Below are positions 1 to 6,281 of a stretch of 8,806 bases of DNA, one piece after another. Every line of letters starts with the position of its first letter. The first letter of the stretch is position 1. Both the position numbers and the translations under genes were made by a program. Source of the stretch: a bacterium (GTDB taxonomy: Bacteria; Babelota; Babeliae; Babelales; RVW-14); NCBI GenBank assembly GCA_030432505.1, contig JAUIHA010000024.1:1-8806 (forward strand), in the 5' to 3' direction. The notes beneath the pieces are model-generated. The model searched no databases. It was not told the DNA's origin and saw only the letters and a list, made by a program, of their open reading frames with translations.

Positions 1-418
1 CAATAATAATTTTATCTGCAGTAATTTTTTTATCATCGAGACGTATGGTGTGTTGATCAATAAATACTGGTGCGCCAAAAAGTATTGTAGCTCCTAGCCG
101 CTCAATTTTCTCAGGAGTATGAGTTTGATAAATTCGATCAACCGTCTGTTGAACATGTGTCATGACGCTCGTTGTATCAAGATTTATTTCTGTTGAGTTC
201 TGCAGGCCATATTTTTTGAGATGGTGAACTTGATGAGCAATCGCTGCACTGTTAATTAGTGTTTTACTAGGTACGCAGCCGGTGAGTGTGCATTCGCCGC
301 CAATTTTATTTTTTTCAATAATGGCAACGCTCTTGCCAAGACCCAATGCAAATTTTGTTGCCACAACGCCAGCGGCACCACCACCAAGTATAATAAGATC
401 ATAATCGTATTTGTTCAT
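1..418 (-). CDS. FAD-dependent pyridine nucleotide-disulfide oxidoreductase, mercuric reductase/dihydrolipoamide dehydrogenase-like (partial, C-terminus beyond window)
   Basis: Only the N-terminal 139 residues are present; the frame is open at the window edge. The protein starts MNKYDYDLIILGGGAAG, with a Rossmann FAD-binding GxGxxG at residues 12-17 and the ribose-binding acidic residue at E35 (IIEK). The redox-active disulfide follows in GGECTLTGCVPSKT, with cysteines C43 and C48 (CxxxxC). This arrangement defines class I flavin disulfide reductases, which pass electrons between NAD(P)H and a disulfide or metal substrate through FAD. The wording around the cysteines resembles mercuric-reductase-like members, and no N-terminal metal-binding domain precedes the FAD domain. 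Dihydrolipoamide dehydrogenase cannot be excluded without the C-terminal half. A good AGGAG ribosome binding site (minus strand, 428-424) supports the ATG at 418. It lies 59 bases after the small secreted protein gene, on the same strand, and may be co-transcribed with it. Confidence 0.9.
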   Translation of the reverse strand, partial: MNKYDYDLIILGGGAAGVVATKFALGLGKSVAIIEKNKIGGECTLTGCVPSKTLINSAAIAHQVHHLKKYGLQNSTEINLDTTSVMTHVQQTVDRIYQTHTPEKIERLGATILFGAPVFIDQHTIRLDDKKITADKIII

Positions 419-420
419 AG

Positions 421-438
421 CTACTCCTTTGAGAGTAG
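421..438 (-). promoter_or_regulatory. Inverted repeat overlapping the ribosome binding site of the disulfide oxidoreductase
   Basis: On the minus strand CTACTC (438-433) and GAGTAG (426-421) are perfectly complementary, separated by six bases. The resulting 6-bp hairpin would include the AGGAG ribosome binding site of the gene starting at 418, partly in the stem. Just upstream, TATAGT (444-439) with TCTACA (468-463) at an 18-base spacing is a weak promoter candidate for separate transcription. The pairing is seen; a role in translation control is inference. Confidence 0.35.
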
Positions 439-477
439 ACTATAAAAATAGGTGCTGAGGAATGTAGAGATTATAAT

Positions 478-897
478 TTAAGGTTGTTTTTTTTGATAAA
501 AGGCAGATTTAATAATTTTTCGAAGCGTGATTTTTCCATAGTCAGGGTGACCGTTTCGATGAATTATTAGTGTAAGTATGGCTGGGCGGGAGATGATAGG
601 TTTCCATGTTGCTGCTAAACTGTAAGTACAACCATCATCAAAGTTTCGTGAGTTTAAGACGAAACGATATGGTCCTATGCAAATGTACAATAAATCTACA
701 CGTTTGAGATTTATTGATCGTCTACTTTCATGCTCAGAAAGATCAATCGTTCTTTCTTGCTTTCGTTTTTGATAGATTAGATACACGGGAGCATCTAATC
801 TATCACAGTCTATTTCATTGATAAAGGTGGTTGCTGCTTGTAGTGGGAGCGCAGTCAAAAAGACTATCGCTATTAAAATTCTTTTCATCATATTCAT
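478..897 (-). CDS. Small secreted protein of unknown function (139 aa), probable paralogue of its upstream neighbour
   Basis: I do not recognise this family. The N-terminus is a clear signal peptide: MNMMKR, then a hydrophobic stretch ILIAIVFLTALPL, and a probable cleavage after LQA. The mature part is about 118 residues, mixed beta-like, with four cysteines (DCDRL, YICIG, DGCTY) that could form disulfides outside the cytoplasm. I chose the ATG at 897 because its ATGA overlaps the TGA stop of the upstream gene (896-894), a typical coupling arrangement; an upstream TTG at 906 is in frame but less likely. No strong ribosome binding site is visible, in keeping with coupled translation. Its sequence can be aligned by eye end to end with the preceding secreted protein, for example T-x-L-x-x-x-E-x-R-S early and KII followed by QKK near the end. 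Confidence 0.75.
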   Translation of the reverse strand: MNMMKRILIAIVFLTALPLQAATTFINEIDCDRLDAPVYLIYQKRKQERTIDLSEHESRRSINLKRVDLLYICIGPYRFVLNSRNFDDGCTYSLAATWKPIISRPAILTLIIHRNGHPDYGKITLRKIIKSAFYQKKQP

Positions 898-1391
898 TCG
901 AAGCAAGGGCGAGAAGGATCTACAAGCTCATGCTCATTGGTTTCTACATATTTTGGTAGAAGGTACTTTTTCCTAAATTCTTTTTTTTGCCAATAGGGAA
1001 TGATTTTGTCTAAAGAAAGAACAATTTTTTTTGTCACTTCATCAATGAATTCTAAATAAAGATGTAAATCTTTTGTCTCTGGATCAATTGTGTTTTGAAG
1101 TTGCAAAGAATAAATGTGTCTATCCTTTAGGGCTTGAGCTTTTTTCTGATCTATGAAAAAACTATAAAGTCCAACATTGATTGCATCAATTACACTCGTA
1201 TAGACCGATCTTTTTTCCGCGTGAGGTAACTGAGTTTTTATCTTTTTACCGTTTGCATCGTACCCATACGTTTCGACGCGGACATTTCCTTGAAGACCTG
1301 AATAAACAAGACCATTAACCAGGTAAATACACTTCTGAGCTTGTACTTGTGTTGATAGTAAGAGGAATAGTAGTGTTGTGAAATATTTCAT
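894..1391 (-). CDS. Small secreted protein of unknown function (165 aa)
   Basis: The family is not recognised. MKYFTTLLFLLLSTQVQA is a textbook signal peptide with cleavage likely after residue 18, giving a mature protein of about 147 residues. The mature chain has just two cysteines, C21 near its start and C163 three residues from the end, so a disulfide joining the two termini is possible. The ATG at 1391 follows directly on the kinase TAA (1394-1392), and a GAGG sits upstream inside the kinase end, so the two are co-transcribed. The stop overlaps the next secreted-protein gene by four bases. The gene has no transmembrane segment beyond the signal peptide and no catalytic motif I can name. 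It may be periplasmic or exported further. Confidence 0.77.
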   Translation of the reverse strand: MKYFTTLLFLLLSTQVQAQKCIYLVNGLVYSGLQGNVRVETYGYDANGKKIKTQLPHAEKRSVYTSVIDAINVGLYSFFIDQKKAQALKDRHIYSLQLQNTIDPETKDLHLYLEFIDEVTKKIVLSLDKIIPYWQKKEFRKKYLLPKYVETNEHELVDPSRPCFE

Positions 1392-2054
1392 TTATTGCTT
1401 TGCCTCGTTAATAAAGTTTTGTACATCTTTTATGTAGCTTTTAAACGTATCTTTTTCTAGGGCCATGTCCTTATTACAATCAAGAATAAGCACAGGGACA
1501 TCTTTGAGTTCTTCAAAAACATTTTTATTAATCAAAAAATCTTCGTGTTGTTCATGGATTTGCTTGAGATAGTCAAGGCTTAGATTTGTTTCAGAGTTTC
1601 TACTGCGTTTTTTGACACGGGACATGCATACTTCAGGATTTGCTCGTAGATAAATAAATCCGCTTGGTTTTTTACAACGTTTTTTTAAGAGAAAATCTGC
1701 CCACTTATTATAAATATTCCACTCAACTGCGTTGAGGTAGCCATGCTTATAGCCATTGACGGCAAAGCAAAAATGTCCTGAATAGACTGAACGCTCCATT
1801 ATTTTATTAGGATTAGGGTCTTCTTGATACCTGATATGATCTTTTGAGCGTCTGATCATTGCAAGTGTTTCTATGGTGTATGCCCAGCGTTTAGGGTCTT
1901 TGTAAAACTCATCGAGTAGAGATTGCCCGTCGTGAGTTTGTTGGTCCCAGGATTGTATGGGCTCTTGGATGGCGCGAATGTCGGGGCAATGCTCTTGGAT
2001 GAGATTGAGAAATGTCGATTTTCCTACGCCAATATTGCCTTCAACAATGTACAT
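1392..2054 (-). CDS. Deoxynucleoside kinase (dNK family: deoxyadenosine/deoxyguanosine/deoxycytidine kinase-like)
   Basis: This cytoplasmic salvage enzyme transfers the gamma phosphate of ATP to a deoxynucleoside. Motifs run in the expected order for the family. The P-loop GNIGVGKS is at residues 6-13 and the QEP substrate-site motif with catalytic glutamate E31 follows. The ERS motif (E87-R88-S89) corresponds to the family DRS/ERS. An arginine-rich lid, SRVKKRSR, around R146-R152 closes over ATP. The length of 220 residues is normal. Base preference cannot be read from sequence. Two in-frame ATGs lie six bases apart. I chose 2054 because an AAGGA then sits five bases upstream, whereas the ATG at 2060 has GG touching it and no usable spacing. 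It heads a minus-strand run with two secreted proteins, and salvage of host nucleosides would suit a nucleotide-dependent intracellular bacterium. Confidence 0.92.
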   Translation of the reverse strand: MYIVEGNIGVGKSTFLNLIQEHCPDIRAIQEPIQSWDQQTHDGQSLLDEFYKDPKRWAYTIETLAMIRRSKDHIRYQEDPNPNKIMERSVYSGHFCFAVNGYKHGYLNAVEWNIYNKWADFLLKKRCKKPSGFIYLRANPEVCMSRVKKRSRNSETNLSLDYLKQIHEQHEDFLINKNVFEELKDVPVLILDCNKDMALEKDTFKSYIKDVQNFINEAKQ

Positions 2055-2067
2055 ACGCATCCTTTTT

Positions 2068-2094
2068 ATTATATTATTTCTATTCTTTGCCCAA
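2068..2094 (-). promoter_or_regulatory. Candidate promoter for the kinase operon
   Basis: The minus strand shows a perfect TATAAT (2073-2068) with TTGGGC (2094-2089) 15 bases upstream. The spacing is short and the -10 lies very close to the start codon, so the true start may use another AT-rich hexamer nearby. The divergent gap 2055-2168 must hold promoters for both the kinase and the methyltransferase; I see no convincing -35/-10 pair for the plus strand. Confidence 0.25.
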
Positions 2095-2168
2095 GATGGG
2101 GTTTTATTATAGACTCTAATTTCTATTGTGTGAATAACGATTGATCAGTTTTTAACGAAGTGTGAACT

Positions 2169-2906
2169 ATGGCGACAAAGAAGAAAAAGAAGATAGCAGC
2201 AAAAGACGTTGTTTTTGGACCGAATGCGATTATTGAAATGTTGAAGGCAAAGCGCCGTCGACTTTTTTCCATTTATACGAAAAAACCCCTTCCAAAAGCA
2301 TGGAATCGTATTCAAAAGTATCTTCCTAAATCGGTACCAAATATACAATATGTAACGAAAAACGCACTTGATGGCCTTGCTCGTACAACAGAGCACAAGG
2401 GTATTGTTGCATTAGTTTCGCCGTTTAAATACGCTTCAAAAATGTTTGATCCTAAAAAGAAGCCATTTATTGTTCTGCTAGATTCTATTCAAGATGTTGG
2501 GAACTTAGGTGCTATTCTCCGTTCAGCGTATTGTGCAGGAGCTGATGGCATTGTGCTTTGTCGATCAAAAGCGGCAATGCTCACCCCAACTGTATTTTCA
2601 GCGTCTGCTGGGTATGCAGAATATCTAGATGTATATGTTGCTCCTTCTATAGGCCATGCTGTTCAAGAAATGAAGAAGGCTGGCTATACCCTTTATATGG
2701 CGGTGATGAATGGAAAAGATGCTTCTCAGGTTGAATTTAAAAAACCGGCATGCCTGGTTATTGGGAATGAGGCTATAGGTATCAATAAGCAAGTTCTTAA
2801 AGATGGTGAGCATATCACTATTCCTCAGCGTTCCAATGAGATTTCATATAATGCCTCTGTAGCGGCAGGAATACTCTTATTTTTGATGGCTCAAAAAATC
2901 TCATAA
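2169..2906 (+). CDS. rlmB: 23S rRNA (guanosine 2'-O-)-methyltransferase, RlmB/TrmH (SpoU) family
   Basis: The product is a 245-residue SAM-dependent ribose methyltransferase of the SPOUT knot class, matching the usual RlmB length (about 245). A lysine-rich N-terminus leads into the L30e-like substrate-binding domain beginning VFGPNAIIEML (15-25). Motif 1, DSIQDVGNLGAILRSA (105-120), contains the family N112 and catalytic R118. Motif 2 is CLVIGNEAIGIN (195-206). Motif 3 spans about 216-234 and ends SYNASVAAGILLF, with S226 and N228. Motifs 2 and 3 form the trefoil knot that binds S-adenosylmethionine. RlmB methylates G2251 in the peptidyl-transferase loop of 23S rRNA in E. coli. Assignment to RlmB rather than a tRNA TrmH rests on the N-terminal domain and length. 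The ribosome binding site is weak (GAAG at 2157-2160). The gene is followed by a 226-base spacer and appears to be monocistronic. Confidence 0.9.
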   Translation: MATKKKKKIAAKDVVFGPNAIIEMLKAKRRRLFSIYTKKPLPKAWNRIQKYLPKSVPNIQYVTKNALDGLARTTEHKGIVALVSPFKYASKMFDPKKKPFIVLLDSIQDVGNLGAILRSAYCAGADGIVLCRSKAAMLTPTVFSASAGYAEYLDVYVAPSIGHAVQEMKKAGYTLYMAVMNGKDASQVEFKKPACLVIGNEAIGINKQVLKDGEHITIPQRSNEISYNASVAAGILLFLMAQKIS

Positions 2907-2918
2907 AAAGCTTTTATT

Positions 2919-2952
2919 GGTGCTATCCAGGCTAATTTGTTCGGATAGCGCC
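2919..2952 (+). other. Ten-bp hairpin downstream of rlmB, without a T-tract
   Basis: GGTGCTATCC (2919-2928) pairs with GGATAGCGCC (2943-2952): ten pairs, one of them a T-G wobble, with a 14-base loop. It sits 13 bases after the rlmB stop and next to a palindromic AAAAGCTTTT (2906-2915). A T-tract does not follow, so this is not a standard intrinsic terminator. It could be a transcript-end stabiliser, part of a small RNA, or an operator. A second small hairpin, AGACT/AGTCT with a four-base loop (2989-3002), lies further down. Confidence 0.4.
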
Positions 2953-3053
2953 TCTGTGCTGCTGTATTCGCGCTTTAATTCTCAATATAGACTTTTCAGT
3001 CTCGCTATTGACAAGGTCTTTATTTTTCTCCTTTTACTCTATTTTTTATATTG

Positions 3054-3083
3054 TTTATTTTCAAATAGAAAATATTTTATAAT
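3054..3083 (+). promoter_or_regulatory. Candidate promoter of the rhodanese gene pair
   Basis: A perfect -10 TATAAT lies at 3078-3083 in a strongly AT-rich stretch. The -35 is poor: TTTATT at 3054-3059 with an 18-base spacer, or TTGTTT at 3051-3056 at a longer spacing. Initiation near 3090 would give a leader of about 43 bases before the ATG at 3133. A consensus TTGACA at 3008-3013 has no acceptable -10 at the right distance. Confidence 0.4.
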
Positions 3084-3132
3084 AAGGGATAGCAGCATGG
3101 GATATGCCAGAGACAAAAGAAGGAGAAAAATT

Positions 3133-3609
3133 ATGAAGAAAAGTACCATATTGAATACTGCTTTGATTGCGGCACTGTCAGCAGGAGCATTTGTTGATGT
3201 ATCTGCACATCGTGAAGTTGAGCGCCCTACAGAGAGTGTGGCTTCTAAAAATCACATAAAACCTGAAAGACCTGAAAGCAAAATTCAAGAAAGTAGTGTT
3301 CAAGTTACAGAAATTTCCAAAACTGAACTAATGGATATTAAGAATAGTAGTAATGTTATTTTGGTTAATGTTCTTTCAGCTTCAGATCTTATGATTCCTG
3401 GATCAACGCATGTTGCCTTTCCAGGAAACGATAATTTTGTAAAAGATGTCAAAGCAAAGGTGAGTGACAATTTGAATAAAACTGTTGTGGTTTATTGTGG
3501 GTCATTTGAATGTACATTGAGTACGCGTGCAGCCCAAGCGCTCATAGAGGCAGGGTTCACTGATGTTCTTGATTACAAAGGTGGTCTTGCAGATTGGTTT
3601 TCAAAATAG
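3133..3609 (+). CDS. Exported rhodanese-like domain protein (158 aa)
   Basis: The signal peptide is MKKSTILNTALIAALSAGAF followed by VDVSA, with cleavage likely after A25. A polar linker (26-60) with two ERP motifs leads to one rhodanese domain (about 61-158). The domain ends VVVYCGSFECTLSTRAAQ, then GFTDVLDYKGGLADW, which matches the family's catalytic-cysteine loop and its GGxxxW finish. C122 is the expected persulfide-forming cysteine. A second cysteine, C127, lies in the same loop. The family's N-terminal D-V-R motif is replaced by VNVL, so the usual arginine is missing. It probably acts outside the cytoplasm on sulfane sulfur or thiols, but the substrate is unknown. The frame is open upstream to 2917, yet the AGGAG at 3121-3125, seven bases before the ATG, and the signal peptide fix the start at 3133. 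A paralogue follows 31 bases downstream. Confidence 0.87.
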   Translation: MKKSTILNTALIAALSAGAFVDVSAHREVERPTESVASKNHIKPERPESKIQESSVQVTEISKTELMDIKNSSNVILVNVLSASDLMIPGSTHVAFPGNDNFVKDVKAKVSDNLNKTVVVYCGSFECTLSTRAAQALIEAGFTDVLDYKGGLADWFSK

Positions 3610-3640
3610 TAATTGATTCAAGCAGAAAAGGAGAACAATG

Positions 3641-4009
3641 ATGAAAAATATACTTAAAGGACTTGTTTTAGCATCAATTTTTTCAATGGCTCATGTTGGT
3701 CTTAATGCAAGTGGCTGTGCTGGTCATTCCTCGCAGAGTGAAAAGCAAGTTTTACTTGATGCAATGGCACAGTATCCTGATGCCGTTTTTGTGAACGTTT
3801 TACAAAGTGCAGGAGAGTTACCAGATGGTGCCGTGCGAATTCCAATGAATAACCCTGACTTTATAGAACAGGTGAAGGAAGCTGCAGGTGGTGATATGTC
3901 TAAGACCATTATGGTTTACTGTAAGGCGTTGTGTGGCGCAAGTAAAATGGCTAAAGAAAAACTTTTGGAAGCTGGATTTATCAATGTTGAGGACGTTCAG
4001 TTTCCGTAA
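3641..4009 (+). CDS. Exported rhodanese-like protein, second copy, shortened (122 aa)
   Basis: This is a smaller paralogue of the preceding gene. A signal peptide (MKNILKGLVLASIFSMAHVG) runs to about residue 23 and is followed by ASGC, which could be an imperfect lipobox with C26 as the lipid-bearing residue. The rhodanese part keeps FVNVLQSAGELPDGAVRIPM and IMVYCKALCGASK, with C94 at the catalytic position and a second cysteine, C98, four residues on. It stops at VEDVQFP, so the GGxxxW segment that ends most rhodanese domains is absent. Both copies share VNVL in place of the family DVR. Two ATGs are adjacent (3638 and 3641); AAGGAG at 3628-3633 is seven bases from the second, the same spacing as in the neighbour, so I prefer 3641. 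Whether it retains sulfurtransferase activity is uncertain. A strong terminator follows. Confidence 0.82.
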   Translation: MKNILKGLVLASIFSMAHVGLNASGCAGHSSQSEKQVLLDAMAQYPDAVFVNVLQSAGELPDGAVRIPMNNPDFIEQVKEAAGGDMSKTIMVYCKALCGASKMAKEKLLEAGFINVEDVQFP

Positions 4010-4031
4010 CAAGTAAAAAATAAGTAGTAAG

Positions 4032-4062
4032 AAAAGGCGCTTCACTCCGGAGCGCCTTTTTT
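4032..4062 (+). terminator. Rho-independent terminator after the rhodanese pair
   Basis: AAAAGGCGCTTC (4032-4043) pairs with GGAGCGCCTTTT (4049-4060) with a single T-G wobble and a five-base loop. T-residues run from 4057 to 4062. The A-tract on the left could also let it act on transcripts from the other strand, although no minus-strand gene ends here. Confidence 0.92.
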
Positions 4063-4075
4063 ATTTGGTGAGGTA

Positions 4076-4105
4076 TTGAAGTTTTGCAATTCATTTTTCT
4101 ACATT
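4076..4105 (+). promoter_or_regulatory. Candidate promoter of the ftsQAZ block
   Basis: TTGAAG (4076-4081) and TACATT (4100-4105) match four of six consensus positions each, with an 18-base spacer. They lie between the terminator and ftsQ, where a promoter is required. The match is modest and the leader to 4156 would be about 45 bases. Confidence 0.3.
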
Positions 4106-4155
4106 AGTACCAACGTAGGGAGATAGTAACCGGATTTGCGAATTGTAGAAAAATT

Positions 4156-4986
4156 ATGATTCTTAAAAAGCGTTTTCAAGGTGATAAAAAAAAATCAAAA
4201 CTTTTCTTTCGAATTGTGTTTGTTGTTGTGGGTGCATTGCTGGCGATTGCCAGCTTTTTTATTGTCCGTAAAATTTTGTGTTTTTCAAAGCAATCATATG
4301 AAAAAGTTATTTATCAGCCGGTTATTAACGTAGTATTTTCTGAGTGTTATGCAGAAGATGCACGGAAAAAAATTCAAAATCGCGTGCTTGAAATAGTACA
4401 AGGTAAAAAACTTATTTCTTCCGAATTGCAAAAGATAGCATGTAACATTAAGAATGAATTTTCGTTAGTTAAGCATGTTTCGTGGAAACATCGTGGAAGT
4501 AGGGAGTTACAAATAATCATTACCGGGCAAGATCCGCTCTTTTGCGTCAATGAAAATCGAATACTGAGCTCAAATGGAACGATTTTTTCTCATAATGATT
4601 TTCAGGAATATGATGTTTCAACATTACATACCATTTCTCTCGAGGATGGTATTTCTCAGTTTACTGAGCAACAAATAAAATTTTTAACGTCACTCCCTAC
4701 AAAAATGCTTGATACTTTTATGCTCCACTACGTGAGCAGTGAAAAAATAATCTTGAAAAATAAGAGTGATAATCGTTATAGCATTCTTACTAATGAGGCA
4801 AGTATTCGTGACAGTAAAAAATTGCAAACACTTGCAAAAATCTATGATGATATGCAAAAAAAGAAATTGATATCAAAAACAAGGATAGCCTCAGGTAGGG
4901 ACAAAATTTGCTTTGATGTGCGTTTTGAAAATCGTGTTGTAGCCAAAAGATACGCTCAGGGAAGAAGGCGGAGGGGGCTGAGATGA
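4156..4986 (+). CDS. ftsQ: Cell division protein FtsQ/DivIB
   Basis: A short basic cytoplasmic N-terminus (1-16) is followed by one transmembrane helix (about 17-41, VFVVVGALLAIASFFIV). The rest lies outside the membrane: a POTRA-like domain (about 55-125) and a C-terminal beta domain. The stretch LVKHVSW then ELQIIITGQDPLF then NGTIF follows the FtsQ pattern of V-x-x-V-x-V, L-x-I-x-V-x-E-x-x-P and D-x-x-G-x-x-F. Sequence conservation in this family is low, so position immediately before ftsA carries much of the weight. FtsQ links early divisome proteins to FtsL/FtsB and the septal peptidoglycan machinery. Length (276) is typical. The stop TGA overlaps the ftsA ATG by ATGA. The ribosome binding site before 4156 is poor. 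The C-terminus is very basic (GRRRRGLR), partly because it encodes the ftsA ribosome binding site. Confidence 0.8.
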   Translation: MILKKRFQGDKKKSKLFFRIVFVVVGALLAIASFFIVRKILCFSKQSYEKVIYQPVINVVFSECYAEDARKKIQNRVLEIVQGKKLISSELQKIACNIKNEFSLVKHVSWKHRGSRELQIIITGQDPLFCVNENRILSSNGTIFSHNDFQEYDVSTLHTISLEDGISQFTEQQIKFLTSLPTKMLDTFMLHYVSSEKIILKNKSDNRYSILTNEASIRDSKKLQTLAKIYDDMQKKKLISKTRIASGRDKICFDVRFENRVVAKRYAQGRRRRGLR

Positions 4987-6239
4987 AGAAGAGGTTTCTA
5001 GATAAGTATGTTTCTGCTATTGATATCGGCACCACAAAAATTTGTGTATTGATAGCAGTGATTGATGAAAATGGTATGCCTGACATTATCGGTGTTGGAA
5101 AACATCCTTCGTATGGTTTGAAAAAGGGTGTTGTTGTTGATATCAAAAAAACTGTTGAGTCTATGAAGGAGGCTGTCAAGGCTGCGCAAGATATGGCTGG
5201 CGTTACCATAGAAAATGCGACAGTGGGTATTGCTGGAAGTCATATCAAGTCGTACAATTCTACGGGTGTGGTTGCTATTCGTGGCAAGGATGTTTCTCAG
5301 TATGACATTGATCGTGTAATTGACTCAGCAAAAGCAATTCCAATGGCTCCCGAGCAAGATATTCTTCATGTTCTTCCACAGTTTTTTCGTATTGATGGTC
5401 AAGAATATGTTTTAGATTCTCTTGGTATGTACGGTGTTCGTCTTGAAGCACAAGTTCACATTATTACAGGTGCAATTGCATCAGCACAAAATATCATTAA
5501 ATCGTGCGAACTAGCAGGTGTTGGGGTAAGTGATATTGTGCTTGAGCAAATTGCGTCTGCTGACGCAGTGCTTACAGAGTCTGAGCGTGAGCTTGGTGTT
5601 GGTATTATTGATATTGGTGGGGGCACATCAGACTTTGCAGCGTATAAAGATGGGCGTATTCGTCATACAAAAGTTTTGCCGATTGCTGGAAATCATTTTA
5701 CCAGTGACTTGGCAATTGGTCTTGGTATTCCACTCACAAAAGCTGAAGAATTAAAAAAACTTTATGGCTCAACAATAAAACGACAATATTCATCGTTTGA
5801 AGAAAGTGTTGTGAATGTTGACCTTGGATATCAAGATGGTGTGAAGCCAGTTGAATTAGATTCATTTTCTGAAATATTAAAATTTAGAGCGGAAGAAATT
5901 TTTGAACTTTTTGCCGATGAAATAAACGAGTATAGACTTCGTACATTTATGCCTGGAGGAATTGTACTTACCGGTGGCGGAAGCTTACTTCCTGGAATAA
6001 AAAACATTGCGGAAGAAAAATTGGGAATGCCAGTTCGCCAAGGATTGCCTATTCCACAATTTGCCGGTCAAGGGTATGCTATTCCTGATGCTCTTAAGAG
6101 TCCAATTTACTCAACAGCGTATGGATTGCTTTTGTATCAGGCAAATGAGCATGAATCACGCATCATGGGAAATCCACAAGATTCAGGTGTAAAGAGAATT
6201 TTTAAACGAATGAAATCATGGATATATGATTTCCTATAG
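4983..6239 (+). CDS. ftsA: Cell division protein FtsA
   Basis: FtsA is the actin-like ATPase that anchors FtsZ filaments to the inner membrane and recruits later division proteins. The phosphate-1 motif is SAIDIGTTKICVL (11-23). The 1C domain typical of FtsA lies around 85-165. Phosphate-2 is GVGIIDIGGGTSDFAAY (205-221), and the adenosine motif is GGIVLTGGGSLLPGI (325-339). The C-terminus VKRIFKRMKSWIYDFL (403-418) forms the expected amphipathic membrane-targeting helix. Length (418) is normal and no key residue is missing. Start choice is firm: GGAGG at 4970-4974 lies eight bases before the ATG, and the ATG overlaps the ftsQ stop. A 42-base gap leads to ftsZ, so the three genes form one transcript. 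Confidence 0.97.
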   Translation: MKKRFLDKYVSAIDIGTTKICVLIAVIDENGMPDIIGVGKHPSYGLKKGVVVDIKKTVESMKEAVKAAQDMAGVTIENATVGIAGSHIKSYNSTGVVAIRGKDVSQYDIDRVIDSAKAIPMAPEQDILHVLPQFFRIDGQEYVLDSLGMYGVRLEAQVHIITGAIASAQNIIKSCELAGVGVSDIVLEQIASADAVLTESERELGVGIIDIGGGTSDFAAYKDGRIRHTKVLPIAGNHFTSDLAIGLGIPLTKAEELKKLYGSTIKRQYSSFEESVVNVDLGYQDGVKPVELDSFSEILKFRAEEIFELFADEINEYRLRTFMPGGIVLTGGGSLLPGIKNIAEEKLGMPVRQGLPIPQFAGQGYAIPDALKSPIYSTAYGLLLYQANEHESRIMGNPQDSGVKRIFKRMKSWIYDFL

Positions 6240-6281
6240 ATAGGACGCAACGTCACTACTCAAGAAAAGAGAAGGAGAGAG

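Noticed and set aside
2090..2100. Short inverted repeat CCCA-AGA-TGGG as a terminator
   Set aside because: Four-bp stem with a three-base loop in a divergent promoter region; no transcript needs to end here.
1923..2144. Open frame on the plus strand opposite the start of the kinase gene
   Set aside because: It is antisense to the P-loop coding region, has no ribosome binding site and its product looks like no protein; a shadow frame.
2917..3132. Extension of the first rhodanese gene upstream to 2917
   Set aside because: The extension would put a long hydrophobic, low-complexity segment before a good signal peptide; AGGAG at 3121-3125 points to the ATG at 3133.
4790..5243. Minus-strand open frames across the ftsQ/ftsA junction
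   Set aside because: They lie antisense to well-supported ftsQ and ftsA coding sequence and have no motifs.
6243..6253. GACG-CAA-CGTC inverted repeat between ftsA and ftsZ
   Set aside because: Only four base pairs and three-base loop; not distinguishable from chance.
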